The translations under genes and the position numbers were made by a program. Below, one piece after another: positions 1 through 9,686 of a stretch of DNA of 64,000 nucleotides; the first letter of the stretch is position 1; each line of letters starts with the position of its first letter. This DNA is from Candidatus Tepidiaquacellales bacterium UBA2330 (GTDB lineage: Bacteria; Bacteroidota; Ignavibacteria; Tepidaquicellales; Tepidaquicellaceae). The notes beneath the pieces are model-generated. The model was not told the origin of the DNA and did not search any database. It was given only the letters and a program-made list of their open reading frames with translations. The stretch spans positions 4,997 to 68,996 of the forward strand of contig DDUU01000011.1 in the NCBI GenBank assembly GCA_002344965.1, given 5' to 3'.

Positions 1-1
1 A

Positions 2-829
2 TTTAATAAAGAACTTATAAAAGAACTGTTAAGATTTTCAATACCTTACATTCCTGCCGGTATTGCTGCCAATTTAGTTCAGATTATTGACAGACCTATT
101 CTGAAATATCTTACAAATGATGAAACAGTCGGAATTTATACTGCGAATTACAAACTCGGAATATTTATGATGCTAATAGTGTCAATGTTTGAATTTGCAT
201 GGAGACCGTTTTTTCTTAATAATGCAAAAGAGCCGGAAGCTAAAAGAATTTTCTCAAAAGTACTTACTATATTCACAGCATTTTCATCGATGGTTTTTTT
301 AGTTTTAACGGTACTAATTGAAAATATTGTAATGTGGGATCTGCCGTTCGGATCACATTTAATTGGTAAAGCTTACTGGTCCGGACTTGAGATAGTCCCT
401 GTTATACTTTTCGGATATCTTTTATACGGTATGTATATAAACTTCATGGCAGGGATTTATATAGAAAAAAAGACAAAGTATCTGCCTGTGATTACAGGAA
501 TCGGTGCTGCTGTAAATGTAATTTCAAACTTTATTCTCATACCGGAATATTCATATATGGGAGCCGCAATTTCAACTCTGATAAGTTATTTTGTAATGAC
601 AGCCGGTATCTATACTGTGTCTCAGAGATATTACAGGATAAATTATGAATATAAAAAACTAATTTCTATTTTTGTAATATTATTTTCTCTGACCGGAATA
701 TATCTCTTTGTAAATGTTCAGTATGAACTAATCTGGTTTTTAAAATTAATATTCCCCCTCTCTTTTATTGTAATAATTTACTTTTTCGGAATACTTAACC
801 TGAAATCTTTTAAAGAACAGAACAGCTAA
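2..829 (+). CDS. Polysaccharide flippase (Wzx/MATE-like), 5'-truncated
   Basis: C-terminal part of a multi-pass inner-membrane protein; the frame is open from the first bases of the window, so the true start lies upstream. The visible part begins FNKELIKELLRFSIPY and continues through about six hydrophobic segments, with DRPILKYL and a YTANYKLGIFM stretch characteristic of oligosaccharide flippases of the polysaccharide biosynthesis (MOP) superfamily. The role would be moving lipid-linked surface-sugar units across the inner membrane. The first internal Met (position 167) sits inside a membrane segment and is not a credible start. No sugar-pathway gene follows directly, so the operon probably lies to the left. 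Family is fairly certain; substrate is unknown. Confidence 0.8.
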   Translation, partial: FNKELIKELLRFSIPYIPAGIAANLVQIIDRPILKYLTNDETVGIYTANYKLGIFMMLIVSMFEFAWRPFFLNNAKEPEAKRIFSKVLTIFTAFSSMVFLVLTVLIENIVMWDLPFGSHLIGKAYWSGLEIVPVILFGYLLYGMYINFMAGIYIEKKTKYLPVITGIGAAVNVISNFILIPEYSYMGAAISTLISYFVMTAGIYTVSQRYYRINYEYKKLISIFVILFSLTGIYLFVNVQYELIWFLKLIFPLSFIVIIYFFGILNLKSFKEQNS

Positions 830-965
830 TTTAATTAATTAGTTATATAGTATTTACAGTACTCAATAGAGCAGTTTAAAACATTTTGAGTTAGCAGCAA
901 AAATTTTGTTGATTTTTAAATATTTTATTTATGCTATCTTAAATGTAATAATTAAAACATTATAT

Positions 966-1832
966 ATGAAAAGCATAAACTCAGTTTTCATTTGTCTGAT
1001 CCTGGCAATAGCTTTTAAAATGGCTGGCTGCGGAAGTCAGATGGAATATCCTTCAATCAATTACACGGAATCAAAAAGTCATAATTACGGGCAGATAGTC
1101 TGGAGAGATCTTTTCACCCCCGATCCCAAGAAAGCTGCGGAATTTTATAAAAATGTCTTCGGCTGGACTTCGGTAAAATACGGTGAAGGTGATGAAGAAT
1201 ACTGGATGTTTAAGAGTAACGGAAAACCTGTTGCCGGAATGTATCATATGAAAGATGCAAAAAAGAATGCAGGCGGTGAATGGCTTCAGTATTATTCCGT
1301 ACCGTCACTGGATGACGCTGTAAGAAAATCCAGATCAGCAGGCGGTAATGTAATTATTAAACCAACTGAAATTCCCGGAAGAGGCATGGTCGCGCTGATG
1401 ACAGATCCTCAAAATGCATATTTTGCTTTTATAAAATCTGCAAACGGTGATCCGGAAGAAAAAGGTTTTACTGATTTTACATTTATTTGGAATGAACTTT
1501 GGTCTAATGATATGGAGAAATCTTCTGATTTTTATCAGAAAGTTTTTAATTCTCAGCTGGAAAGCAAATCCGATGACAGCAGAGCGTATACTGTTTTAAA
1601 AAATAACGGTAAACCGAGTTCGGGCATAATTAAAAATCCGGTCGAAAATGTAAGAAGTAACTGGGTGCAGTATATTAAAGTATCAGATGTTAAACTAACA
1701 GAAGACAAAGTTAAAAATGCCGGAGGTCATACGCTTATCGCATCTGATACCGCAATCAGAAAAGGTACTGTTGCAGTATTTACTGATCCTACAGGAGCTC
1801 CCTTTGCAATTCAGAAATGGCCTATTGAATAA
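966..1832 (+). CDS. Lipoprotein with two VOC (glyoxalase-like) domains
   Basis: About 288 residues. I start it at ATG 966 rather than the in-frame TTG 906, because the N-terminus then reads as a lipoprotein signal (MKSINSVFICLILAIAF) with lipobox MAGC. Two tandem VOC domains follow: the first opens with WRDLFTPDPKKAAEFYKNVFGW and ends with a TDPQNAYFAFI strand, the second opens with WNELWSNDMEKSSDFYQKVF and ends with FTDPTGAPFAI. This is the arrangement of two-domain VOC proteins related to CFP30-type hydroxylases and glyoxalase/bleomycin-resistance proteins. Presence of a lipobox suggests periplasmic or outer-membrane display, which is unusual for this normally cytoplasmic fold. Metal ligands and substrate cannot be assigned by eye. 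Confidence 0.75.
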   Translation: MKSINSVFICLILAIAFKMAGCGSQMEYPSINYTESKSHNYGQIVWRDLFTPDPKKAAEFYKNVFGWTSVKYGEGDEEYWMFKSNGKPVAGMYHMKDAKKNAGGEWLQYYSVPSLDDAVRKSRSAGGNVIIKPTEIPGRGMVALMTDPQNAYFAFIKSANGDPEEKGFTDFTFIWNELWSNDMEKSSDFYQKVFNSQLESKSDDSRAYTVLKNNGKPSSGIIKNPVENVRSNWVQYIKVSDVKLTEDKVKNAGGHTLIASDTAIRKGTVAVFTDPTGAPFAIQKWPIE

Positions 1833-1856
1833 TTTAAAAATTTTATAATAATAAAA

Positions 1857-2045
1857 ATGAAAAACCTCTTAATATATTTTATAATCACTCTGATCTTATA
1901 TACCTTCACTTCCTGTGCCGGTGTAACGGTAAGCTCAAGCGTCGGATACGGAATAAATTCCGGACCGTATGGTTACGGCAGTTACAGATATCCTAATGTT
2001 AATGTCGGAATTTACCACGGCGGTTACAGAGGTTACAGATATTGA
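1857..2045 (+). CDS. Small Gly/Tyr-rich lipoprotein
   Basis: A 62-residue protein with a lipoprotein signal (MKNLLIYFIITLILYTF) and lipobox FTSC, followed by about 40 residues rich in Gly, Tyr, Ser and Arg (YGYGSYRY, YHGGYRGYRY). It starts 24 bases after the VOC lipoprotein and is probably co-transcribed with it. I do not recognise a family; comparable Gly/Tyr tails occur in many small FCB-group envelope lipoproteins. A function cannot be given. Confidence 0.6.
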   Translation: MKNLLIYFIITLILYTFTSCAGVTVSSSVGYGINSGPYGYGSYRYPNVNVGIYHGGYRGYRY

Positions 2046-2208
2046 GATATTCACTTATTTATTTTATAAATTTCTTAAACTGATATTTCTTTTACCGGTA
2101 GGATTTCAGCATTGATTAGTTATATGAATATCGAATTGTGATATACTTTTTTATTAGAATATATCAGACATCTTAATTCATTTATTTGTAACCTGCTCAC
2201 AGAATAAC

Positions 2209-2260
2209 TTCAGAAATACCTGAAAAATATATTGACACTATTAATTATTTATGCCATATT
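2209..2260 (+). promoter_or_regulatory. Candidate lexA promoter with adjacent inverted repeat
   Basis: TTGACA (2232-2237), 17 bases, then CATATT (2255-2260) resembles a sigma-70 promoter lying so close to the lexA ATG (2266) that the transcript would have almost no leader. Just upstream is the inverted repeat TTCAG-N6-CTGAA (2209-2224), a candidate LexA autoregulatory operator. Both are pattern matches only. Confidence 0.35.
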
Positions 2261-2265
2261 AATCT

Positions 2266-2892
2266 ATGCATAAATTAACTTCAAAACAGAAAAAGATCCT
2301 TGAGTTCATTGAAAAATACGGTGATGAATATTCATACCCTCCTACTTTAAAAGAAATAGGGGAGAAGTTTAATGTCACAATAGGTACTATTCAGGATCAC
2401 ATCAAAGCTCTTCAGAACAAAGGTTATCTTGAAAGAAAAAAAGACATTGCCCGTGGATTTAAATTAATAAAAACTGAAGAAGAGAGTAATATCGATAGAC
2501 TGAGATCCGGTTTAAATATCATTCCTTTGTACGGAAGCGTCGCTGCAGGCGAGCCGATATTTGCGGATGATAATGTACAGGGATATGTGACAATGGAAAA
2601 AAACGGGAAAGGGCATAAAATTCATTTTGCTCTCAAAGTAAAAGGTGACAGTATGATAGATTCCGGAATTTATGACGGCGATATTGTGATAGTAAGAAAA
2701 CAGGACAGTGCTGAAGACGGAGATGTTGTGATAGCGCTGCTTGAGGATGAAGCGACGGTAAAGACATTGCGAAACAGAAGGATCAAAGCTTATCTTGAAG
2801 CGTCTAATTCTAAATACAAATCAATAATAAATAAACCTTTTAAAATAATCGGAAAAGTAATTGAGCTAAGAAGAGAATACAGTGTTATTTAA
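2266..2892 (+). CDS. lexA: LexA repressor
   Basis: SOS-response repressor and autoprotease of 208 residues, the usual length. The N-terminal winged helix-turn-helix (about 1-70) carries PPTLKEIGEKFNVTIGTIQDHIKAL. The C-terminal S24-type domain holds the Ala94-Gly95 cleavage site (SVAAGEP), nucleophile Ser129 in KGDSM, and general-base Lys166 in ATVKTL. RecA-stimulated self-cleavage would relieve repression of DNA-repair genes. Single gene, convergent with purB with only three bases between stops. Classical Bacteroidetes generally lack LexA, so its presence fits an Ignavibacteria-like origin. Confidence 0.95.
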   Translation: MHKLTSKQKKILEFIEKYGDEYSYPPTLKEIGEKFNVTIGTIQDHIKALQNKGYLERKKDIARGFKLIKTEEESNIDRLRSGLNIIPLYGSVAAGEPIFADDNVQGYVTMEKNGKGHKIHFALKVKGDSMIDSGIYDGDIVIVRKQDSAEDGDVVIALLEDEATVKTLRNRRIKAYLEASNSKYKSIINKPFKIIGKVIELRREYSVI

Positions 2893-2895
2893 ATT

Positions 2896-4188
2896 TTATA
2901 ATCCGGTTCTTTTAAAAATATAATCAACGTTTTTATGTGATTTACGATAATCAAACAATCCTTCAAGCTCTTTTGCATTCAGATATTTAGTTACTTCTTT
3001 GTCCGCTTTAAGTAATTTCAAAAAACTCTTTTTCTCTTTCCAGCATTTCATCGCCGCAGTCTGAACTATTTTATACGCCTGTTCGCGTTTCATTTTTTTA
3101 TCAATAAGTCTGAGTAAAACTGTCTGTGAAAAAACCAGTCCGTTTGTAAGTTCGAGATTCCTGCTTATGTTTTCTTTATTGACAACAAGTGTATCAATAA
3201 TTTTTTTAAACTGATAAAGCATATAGTCCATTAATATTGTCGAGTCCGGAATAATAAGTCTTTCTACCGATGAGTGACTGATGTCGCGTTCATGCCACAG
3301 TGGGATATTCTCAAATGCTGCAACAGCATTACCGCGGAAAATTCTTGCCATTCCGGATAAGCGTTCACAGGTGATCGGGTTTTTCTTATGCGGCATTGCA
3401 GATGATCCTTTCTGACCTGAAGAAAAAAATTCTTCAAGCTCAAGGGTTTCAGTTTTCTGTAAATGTCTTATCTCAGTTGTGAATTTTTCAATTGATGAGG
3501 CAATGATTGCAAGAGCAGACATATATTCGGCATGCCTGTCTCTCTGAAGTATCTGAGTTGAAATTTTAGTTGTCTTCAATCCGAGTTTTTTACAGACATA
3601 CTGCTCGACTTTGGGTGAAATATGCTCATATGTTCCGACTGCGCCGGATATCTGACCTACGGAAATTACTTCAACTGCTCTCTTCCATCTTTCTATATTC
3701 CTGTTCATCTCATCATACCATAGCGCAAATTTTAATCCGAGAGTGATAGGTTCAGCATGAACTCCGTGCGTTCTTCCTATCATCGTCAGATACTTATATT
3801 TTTTAGCAATTGAAGAAAGCGATTTGTTTACTGAAATTAATCCTTTGTGTATCATTTCACCCGCCTGTTTCATCTGAACTGATAAAGCGGTATCAATAAC
3901 ATCTGAGCTTGTCATGCCCATATGTATAAATCTCGAATCCATTCCCGTGTATTCTGCAACGTTTGTCAGAAAAGCGATAACGTCATGCTTTACTTTTTCT
4001 TCTATCCTGAGAATTTTTGCTGTGTTAAATTTCGCATGTTTCTTAATGTGCTTAAGAGATTTTACAGGAACTCTGCCAAGCACTGACTGCGCTTCTGTTG
4101 CAAGTATTTCTATATCAAGCCAGATCCTGAACTTATTTTCGTCAGACCAGATGTCAGCCATTTCCTTTCGGGAATATCTTTGAATCAT
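2896..4188 (-). CDS. purB: Adenylosuccinate lyase
   Basis: Cytoplasmic purine-biosynthesis enzyme that cleaves SAICAR to AICAR and adenylosuccinate to AMP, releasing fumarate. The 430 residues match the usual length of the bacterial PurB class. Visible motifs: TSSDVIDTAL (about 93-102), GRTHGVHAEP with the catalytic His141 (about 138-147), and the superfamily signature loop GSSAMPHKKNP (261-271) with the catalytic Ser. Starts at ATG 4188. No other purine gene is adjacent, and 72 bases separate it from the next gene upstream on the same strand. Confidence 0.95.
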   Translation of the reverse strand: MIQRYSRKEMADIWSDENKFRIWLDIEILATEAQSVLGRVPVKSLKHIKKHAKFNTAKILRIEEKVKHDVIAFLTNVAEYTGMDSRFIHMGMTSSDVIDTALSVQMKQAGEMIHKGLISVNKSLSSIAKKYKYLTMIGRTHGVHAEPITLGLKFALWYDEMNRNIERWKRAVEVISVGQISGAVGTYEHISPKVEQYVCKKLGLKTTKISTQILQRDRHAEYMSALAIIASSIEKFTTEIRHLQKTETLELEEFFSSGQKGSSAMPHKKNPITCERLSGMARIFRGNAVAAFENIPLWHERDISHSSVERLIIPDSTILMDYMLYQFKKIIDTLVVNKENISRNLELTNGLVFSQTVLLRLIDKKMKREQAYKIVQTAAMKCWKEKKSFLKLLKADKEVTKYLNAKELEGLFDYRKSHKNVDYIFKRTGL

Positions 4189-4260
4189 TATATATAATTA
4201 ATATTTATAATTTAGTGATATAAAAATTTTCTTAAACCGAAAACATTTACAAATAAAAAA

Positions 4261-6783
4261 TTATTTGCTAACGATTTTTGCAATAACAAGTGTAATATCG
4301 TCATTTTGCTCAGCGCCGTTTCTGAATGAATCCACTGATGAGATGATTCTGTCCTGAATAATGCTGCATTTGCTTTCACGGTTAAAATTAATTATATCGA
4401 GTATCTTTTCCGTCCCAAATTCTTCCTTACTTAAATTCATAGCCTCTGTCAGACCGTCAGAATAGAAAACAAACATATTTTCCGGAGCGATCTTTATCTC
4501 TACCTCTTCCAGATTCTTATTAAATAATGTTTCACTTTCAAGACCAAGTCCCATTCCTTTATTCTTAAGAAGTTCAAATTTTCCGTTTACTGAATATATC
4601 ACAGGATTATGTCCTGCACGACAAATATTTACTGTCATTTTTTCAAGATCAAACAAAGCAATGACTGATGTTATAAATGATTTCTTATCGATCTTCTGAT
4701 GAATTTGTTTGTTAACTTCTATCAGCATTTCTTTTGGTGATGGGAAAATAGTGGCTGCAAACTGTATCATTGCCTGAACCTTTGACATATACAACGCTGC
4801 GGGTATTCCTTTTCCCGAAACATCTGCTACTACAACCAGTATTTTTGATTCACTGAGTTTTATTACATCATAAAAGTCACCGCCAATTATTTTTGCAGGA
4901 TTATAAAAACCGGATATTTCAATTCCGTTTACACTGTTAATTTTTTGCGGCAGCAGCCCCATCTGAATTTTTCTTGCTATTTGAAGCTCTTCTTCAATTA
5001 CCTGTTTGGAGATCTTTTCCTCCTGCAGTCTGGAATTCTCAAAAGCAATTGCCGCCTGCGAAGCAAGCGTCTTTAAAAGATCTATATCCTCTTCAGAATA
5101 CGCTTTACCGGACGGCTTCTCGCCGAAATTTATTGCGCCGATTAGTTTGTTTTTTATATAAATGGGAACTGATAAAATAAAATTCTCTTTAAGGATAATT
5201 TTTCTGTACTCTTCCGGAATGCCAAGCTCATGCAGATATACCTCGCTTAGAAACTTTGGTTCTTTGTTTATTTTATAAAGAGAAGTAAAAGCATCATCAT
5301 ATACTGAATCATTTCTGAATATTTTTTCGCTTCCGTTCGAAGAACTGATCTCTGTTTCAAGCGTTTTATAATAATCATCATCTAAAAACCAGACATGCAG
5401 ATTATTTATACCCATTGTCTCCCTGACTGAATATGCGATCTTTTCGATGATCTGTCTTATGTTATTAAGATATGGGAGTTCCTCTGAAAACAGTAAAAGT
5501 GATTTTCTGTAATTGTATCTTTCCCTGTAAAATTGCTTGTCCACAAGCTCCTTGGCTTTCTTATTTACATAGTCAAAGCTGAAAGTTACGATAATGATAA
5601 GAGCGATTGTAAGAAGCTGTTTATTCTCAGGTAAAAACTGACTCAAAAGATTATCCAGAAATAGTACAAGCAGAAGATATATTCCGACTATAAAAGCTGT
5701 TATAATTCCGAATACAAGTCCTTTCTTGATTATAAATTCAGTATCGAGGATTCTGTATTTGATAATTGAAAAACCAAACGAAAGAGGTATAGCAAGAATT
5801 AAAATTGTCGGGATATAGATCCAGGTATCAATCAGAAAATTGGGTTTTCTAACAAATACCGGTATAAAAGAAGTGTAAGTAAATCCTGCAAGACCGATAA
5901 GAAACCCGTAAAAAATTACCTTTAAAGGTTTTCTCTGTTTATCTTTATCAAGTTTGTAATACGAAACAAAAAAAAGAGTAATCCCTGCGACAAAATATCC
6001 TCCGATTATGAAATAATTCAGATAAACTAAAATTAAATTATCGCTTTTTGTATTGGAAAAAAAAGTATTTATTAACGAGACAATTAAAATAATAAGATAA
6101 AGTATTCCAATAAGCAGTTTTCTCCTCTTAAATTCATACTTAATCGGGTATGTCAGAAAGAAATGTACAAGCAGAGGATAGAACAGAGAAATACCGATCA
6201 GCGAATTCAGAAAAATTCTGTTGCTGTAAATAGAATAATTATTAATACCGATCAGATTAAATCCTAATGATGCGCTGCAGCCGAGAAAGAAGAATAGCTG
6301 TGATGTTAATTCTTTAGGTTTGGAATATCCGACCATAAATCCAATGAGTATGAATCCAAGTCCCAGTAAAGAAAATATAAGAAATAGAAAATTAAAAACC
6401 TTATATACCCTTACATTCGTTTTGAAGATCTCGCCGTTACGGTCGATTGTATATTCAACTATCTGATTGGATTCATAGCTGTTGAGTATATCCTGAGCTT
6501 CTTTACTATTGCTGAATTTAAAACCGTCAATTTCAATAAGCACGTCACCGTCCCGTATTCCGGCTACATCTGTTACACCGCCTTCCATTACCTGCACAAT
6601 GCGAAGTCCTGATTTCAGTTCGGGACTGTCATTTTCATTTATCCATAAACAGTCATCCGTGGTCATTCTGTCCGTAAACATTGTGTTTACAAAAACTATT
6701 GCTGAATAGGCAAGACAATATATTGCAATGAAGGTAAATATAAACCTTAAAGTACCGTCACTGAATCTGTTAATGAATTTCAA
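4261..6783 (-). CDS. Membrane PP2C/SpoIIE-type phosphatase with PDZ-like and GAF domains
   Basis: An 840-residue signalling protein. Order of domains: one N-terminal membrane segment; a periplasmic PDZ-like domain (about 40-125, with VTDVAGIRDGDVLIEIDG); about eight hydrophobic segments (about 130-375); a GAF domain (about 430-590, ending DLLKTLASQAAIAFENSRLQ); and a PP2C/SpoIIE serine phosphatase domain (about 640-840) with GGDFYDVIKL, VVADVSGKGIPAALYM, FYSDGLTEAMN and NDDITLVI, so the metal-binding Asp residues are present. It probably dephosphorylates a STAS-type anti-anti-sigma protein in response to an envelope signal. The nearest STAS protein in the window is at 24170-24514. A periplasmic PDZ on such a phosphatase hints at sensing a peptide or protein ligand. 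Confidence 0.85.
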   Translation of the reverse strand: MKFINRFSDGTLRFIFTFIAIYCLAYSAIVFVNTMFTDRMTTDDCLWINENDSPELKSGLRIVQVMEGGVTDVAGIRDGDVLIEIDGFKFSNSKEAQDILNSYESNQIVEYTIDRNGEIFKTNVRVYKVFNFLFLIFSLLGLGFILIGFMVGYSKPKELTSQLFFFLGCSASLGFNLIGINNYSIYSNRIFLNSLIGISLFYPLLVHFFLTYPIKYEFKRRKLLIGILYLIILIVSLINTFFSNTKSDNLILVYLNYFIIGGYFVAGITLFFVSYYKLDKDKQRKPLKVIFYGFLIGLAGFTYTSFIPVFVRKPNFLIDTWIYIPTILILAIPLSFGFSIIKYRILDTEFIIKKGLVFGIITAFIVGIYLLLVLFLDNLLSQFLPENKQLLTIALIIIVTFSFDYVNKKAKELVDKQFYRERYNYRKSLLLFSEELPYLNNIRQIIEKIAYSVRETMGINNLHVWFLDDDYYKTLETEISSSNGSEKIFRNDSVYDDAFTSLYKINKEPKFLSEVYLHELGIPEEYRKIILKENFILSVPIYIKNKLIGAINFGEKPSGKAYSEEDIDLLKTLASQAAIAFENSRLQEEKISKQVIEEELQIARKIQMGLLPQKINSVNGIEISGFYNPAKIIGGDFYDVIKLSESKILVVVADVSGKGIPAALYMSKVQAMIQFAATIFPSPKEMLIEVNKQIHQKIDKKSFITSVIALFDLEKMTVNICRAGHNPVIYSVNGKFELLKNKGMGLGLESETLFNKNLEEVEIKIAPENMFVFYSDGLTEAMNLSKEEFGTEKILDIINFNRESKCSIIQDRIISSVDSFRNGAEQNDDITLVIAKIVSK

Positions 6784-6862
6784 AATTTTAAAAAATTAAG
6801 AAGTAATAGAGAATGATTGAAGTTACGCAAATATAACATTCATAGTTGCTTTTATAAATGTA

Positions 6863-9652
6863 TTATATGTCAAAGCCGATTGAATAATAAAAATTATACG
6901 GACCGAATATAAACGAATCTTTTTGGAATCCCTTTTTAATCTGAAAGCTTCTTCCTACAGAAAAACTCGCCTCTCCGAGAGGAGTATCAAATGCAGCTGA
7001 GATTCCAATGCCGTGTTTCAGATCTTTAAACCTAATGTCAACTGCATTTTCCCATGCATTGCCAAGATCATATCTGAAACTTAGGTATGTGTCGAAAAAC
7101 AATTTATAAGGAAACTGATATCTGAATTCCGCAGATGTGATCAGTATCTGCCTTCCGATCAGCTCATCTTCTGACATACCAAAGAAACTTTTTTCACCGC
7201 CGAGTGAAAACTGTTCGGAAAGGGGAGTCGTCTTGTCTCCGAATCCAAACTGAAAACGGGGCTTAATTATGCTGGATAATGAAACAGGAATATAATGATC
7301 ATAATTTAAAAAAAGTTTTGAATAACTTTTATTGCCGTCATTCAGATCTTTTGCCGATTCATAAAAAAAATTTATAAGGACGCCTTTCTCAGGAAAAGGG
7401 ATTCTGTCTTCCGTATCTATGATTCCTCCGAAAACAAGTTTTAATACATTAGCATCTGAAGCTTTATTTTCATTATTTGACTTGTTAAGTATCTCGATAT
7501 TTTCAGCAATCCCCTGAATGTAAAATGTCCCGTATCTCTCAAGCTGTGTTCCAAATAAAAAACCCGAGCCGATTTTTAAATTTCTATACTCACCGGTTTT
7601 TAAAACAGAATATTCATTTTTTACTGTGTCAATTATCTGAACATAAGTATTCACATCCCTGAATTTATAATATCCGTTCAGATTAAATGTTAACGGCAAC
7701 GAAAAGAACTGATTGGATTTAATTTCAAGTTCGTAAATCCTGTTTCTTAATCCTCCTGCCGCCAGAAAACCTGTCTCAATTGCAGTTCCGAATATATTTT
7801 CATCTCTGAGATCAAACAGCAGCTGGAGATTCTTTTCATTGTCTGATCTGATTGAAAACCTGAGCGCTTGTGAATTTTTTTCTATTACCCTTACCATAAG
7901 ATCAGGACGATTATTATTCTTATGGTATTTATAATCAAAACTTACCTGCTGAAAAAGATTAGTGCTCATTACATTCTTGAGACTTTCATTTACTTTATTT
8001 ACTCTTATAGGTTTGCTGATATCAGTTTTTAATTCTCTCAGGATCACATTATCATTTGTAATAATATTACCGTTAAGCTTATACGCATCAATTTTACCGT
8101 CATCAAATTCTATTTCAAGGTTACTATCGGAATGATTAAAATAATATTTTACAATACCTTTAACTGAATATCCGTTTTTTCTTAGAATACCGAGAAGCTC
8201 GTTCCTGAGTATATCCGCCTTTTTTACATTAAAGACCGTTCCCTTATATTCTTTCAGAAATGTTCTGATTTTTTCATCAGCTTCAGGGATTGAATTTTTA
8301 ACAGTTACCGAATTCAATATGTCATAGGGAATAAAATTATAGTTTACGGAAATGTTATTGCCTTCTCTGGAAATTGTGGCATACGCATCTTTGAAATATC
8401 CTGTCCTGAATATGTCTTTAAGATTCTTTTCTATAGAAGTGTATTTTACAAACTGTGAATCGGTTTTTTGGATTACAGAATCAGCTATATCACTCAGTTC
8501 AAATGGTATTGAAATTATCACGTCAGGATTTATTACAAAATTATTCTGATATTTTGATGAAGATAACTCCATCGAATCTATGCCTCTTATAACATCAGAC
8601 ATACTCAGCTTTGCGGATTCATACCCTTTATTAATGAGATAATCGAATCTGCTGTAAGAATATGACGAAAAATCCTTAATATCAGGAGTGATAATTACGT
8701 TTGCGTCATTTAGCTGAAGATTGCTCAGCTGCATCATAGTTATTGATAAAATCTGATCCGCGGTATTAATCGGGTCTTCCAGGTCTTTATCCGTTTTTAA
8801 AGGACTGGTGGAGTTTACTATCACAGTAAAATCAGCTCCTTCATCTTTTGCAGTTTTTGCGGGAATGTTAGCTGAAAGTCCTCCGTCAACAAGCTTTTTT
8901 CCGTTTATTATTATTGGTGTATAAAGCAATGGGAATGTTAGCGAGGCTTTTATCGATTCAGACAGATTCCCTTTTTTTAATAATACTTTTTCTCCTGTGT
9001 TAATATCAGTCGCCACTGAAATGAAAGGATACTTAAGTTCGCTGAAATTCTGCTTTGTGTTATAACGGGAATTTAAAATAAGCGTATTAATTTTTTCACT
9101 AAGATATTGTCCGTTTGAAAATGAGGAAGGCAGTATTTCAGGTTTAATTCCGTCGAGAGGGATTGTAAGCAGGCTTCTGTCCTGAATTTTTTTTTGTTCA
9201 AGAAAAAGCGAAGTTCTCTGGTACTTATTTGTCAGACTCAGAGCTCTTTCCCAGTCAAAATCATTTATGATATTTTCAATTTCACTGACAGTATATCCTG
9301 ATGAGTATAAACCTCCTATCACAGTGCCAATACTGGTCCCGACTATAAGATCAATATCAATTTCGCTTTCTTCAAGCGCTTTTAAAACCCCAAGCTGCGC
9401 AAATCCTCTTGCGCCGCCGCCGCTTAACACAAGACCTACTTTTTTGTATCTCGTACTCTTTGGAGTAATATTGAAAAAATTAGTATCAACATTTGATATG
9501 CTTCTGTATGAAAGTCTTATAGTGTCAGAAACTGATTTTTGTATTTCAGCTGAATCTGTACCGGATTTATATAATACTGATTCTTCGGCGTAAACCGTCC
9601 CGCATAATAAAGTAATTATACAATATGATATTATTAAAAATATTTTTAACAT
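6863..9652 (-). CDS. Patatin-like phospholipase fused to POTRA and outer-membrane barrel
   Basis: 929 residues with a signal peptide (1-22). The patatin domain (about 70-270) contains the oxyanion loop GGGARG (78-83), nucleophile Ser107 in GTSIG and the dyad Asp256 in DGG, so the catalytic dyad looks intact. A POTRA-containing linker (about 370-585) and a BamA/Omp85-type surface-antigen barrel (about 590-929, ending in a beta-signal-like YYSIGFDI) follow. This is the PlpD-like (type Vd autotransporter) arrangement: the barrel anchors or exports an acyl hydrolase acting on phospholipids. Whether the patatin stays periplasmic or is exposed cannot be told from sequence. Monocistronic or loosely linked to the symporter upstream (34-base gap). 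Confidence 0.88.
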   Translation of the reverse strand: MLKIFLIISYCIITLLCGTVYAEESVLYKSGTDSAEIQKSVSDTIRLSYRSISNVDTNFFNITPKSTRYKKVGLVLSGGGARGFAQLGVLKALEESEIDIDLIVGTSIGTVIGGLYSSGYTVSEIENIINDFDWERALSLTNKYQRTSLFLEQKKIQDRSLLTIPLDGIKPEILPSSFSNGQYLSEKINTLILNSRYNTKQNFSELKYPFISVATDINTGEKVLLKKGNLSESIKASLTFPLLYTPIIINGKKLVDGGLSANIPAKTAKDEGADFTVIVNSTSPLKTDKDLEDPINTADQILSITMMQLSNLQLNDANVIITPDIKDFSSYSYSRFDYLINKGYESAKLSMSDVIRGIDSMELSSSKYQNNFVINPDVIISIPFELSDIADSVIQKTDSQFVKYTSIEKNLKDIFRTGYFKDAYATISREGNNISVNYNFIPYDILNSVTVKNSIPEADEKIRTFLKEYKGTVFNVKKADILRNELLGILRKNGYSVKGIVKYYFNHSDSNLEIEFDDGKIDAYKLNGNIITNDNVILRELKTDISKPIRVNKVNESLKNVMSTNLFQQVSFDYKYHKNNNRPDLMVRVIEKNSQALRFSIRSDNEKNLQLLFDLRDENIFGTAIETGFLAAGGLRNRIYELEIKSNQFFSLPLTFNLNGYYKFRDVNTYVQIIDTVKNEYSVLKTGEYRNLKIGSGFLFGTQLERYGTFYIQGIAENIEILNKSNNENKASDANVLKLVFGGIIDTEDRIPFPEKGVLINFFYESAKDLNDGNKSYSKLFLNYDHYIPVSLSSIIKPRFQFGFGDKTTPLSEQFSLGGEKSFFGMSEDELIGRQILITSAEFRYQFPYKLFFDTYLSFRYDLGNAWENAVDIRFKDLKHGIGISAAFDTPLGEASFSVGRSFQIKKGFQKDSFIFGPYNFYYSIGFDI

Positions 9653-9686
9653 ATTAATTTGTAGAATTTAACCGAACCTAATCCTT

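Noticed and set aside
906..965. TTG start for the VOC lipoprotein
   Set aside because: ATG 966 gives a standard lipoprotein signal with lipobox; the extra 20 residues precede it without purpose.
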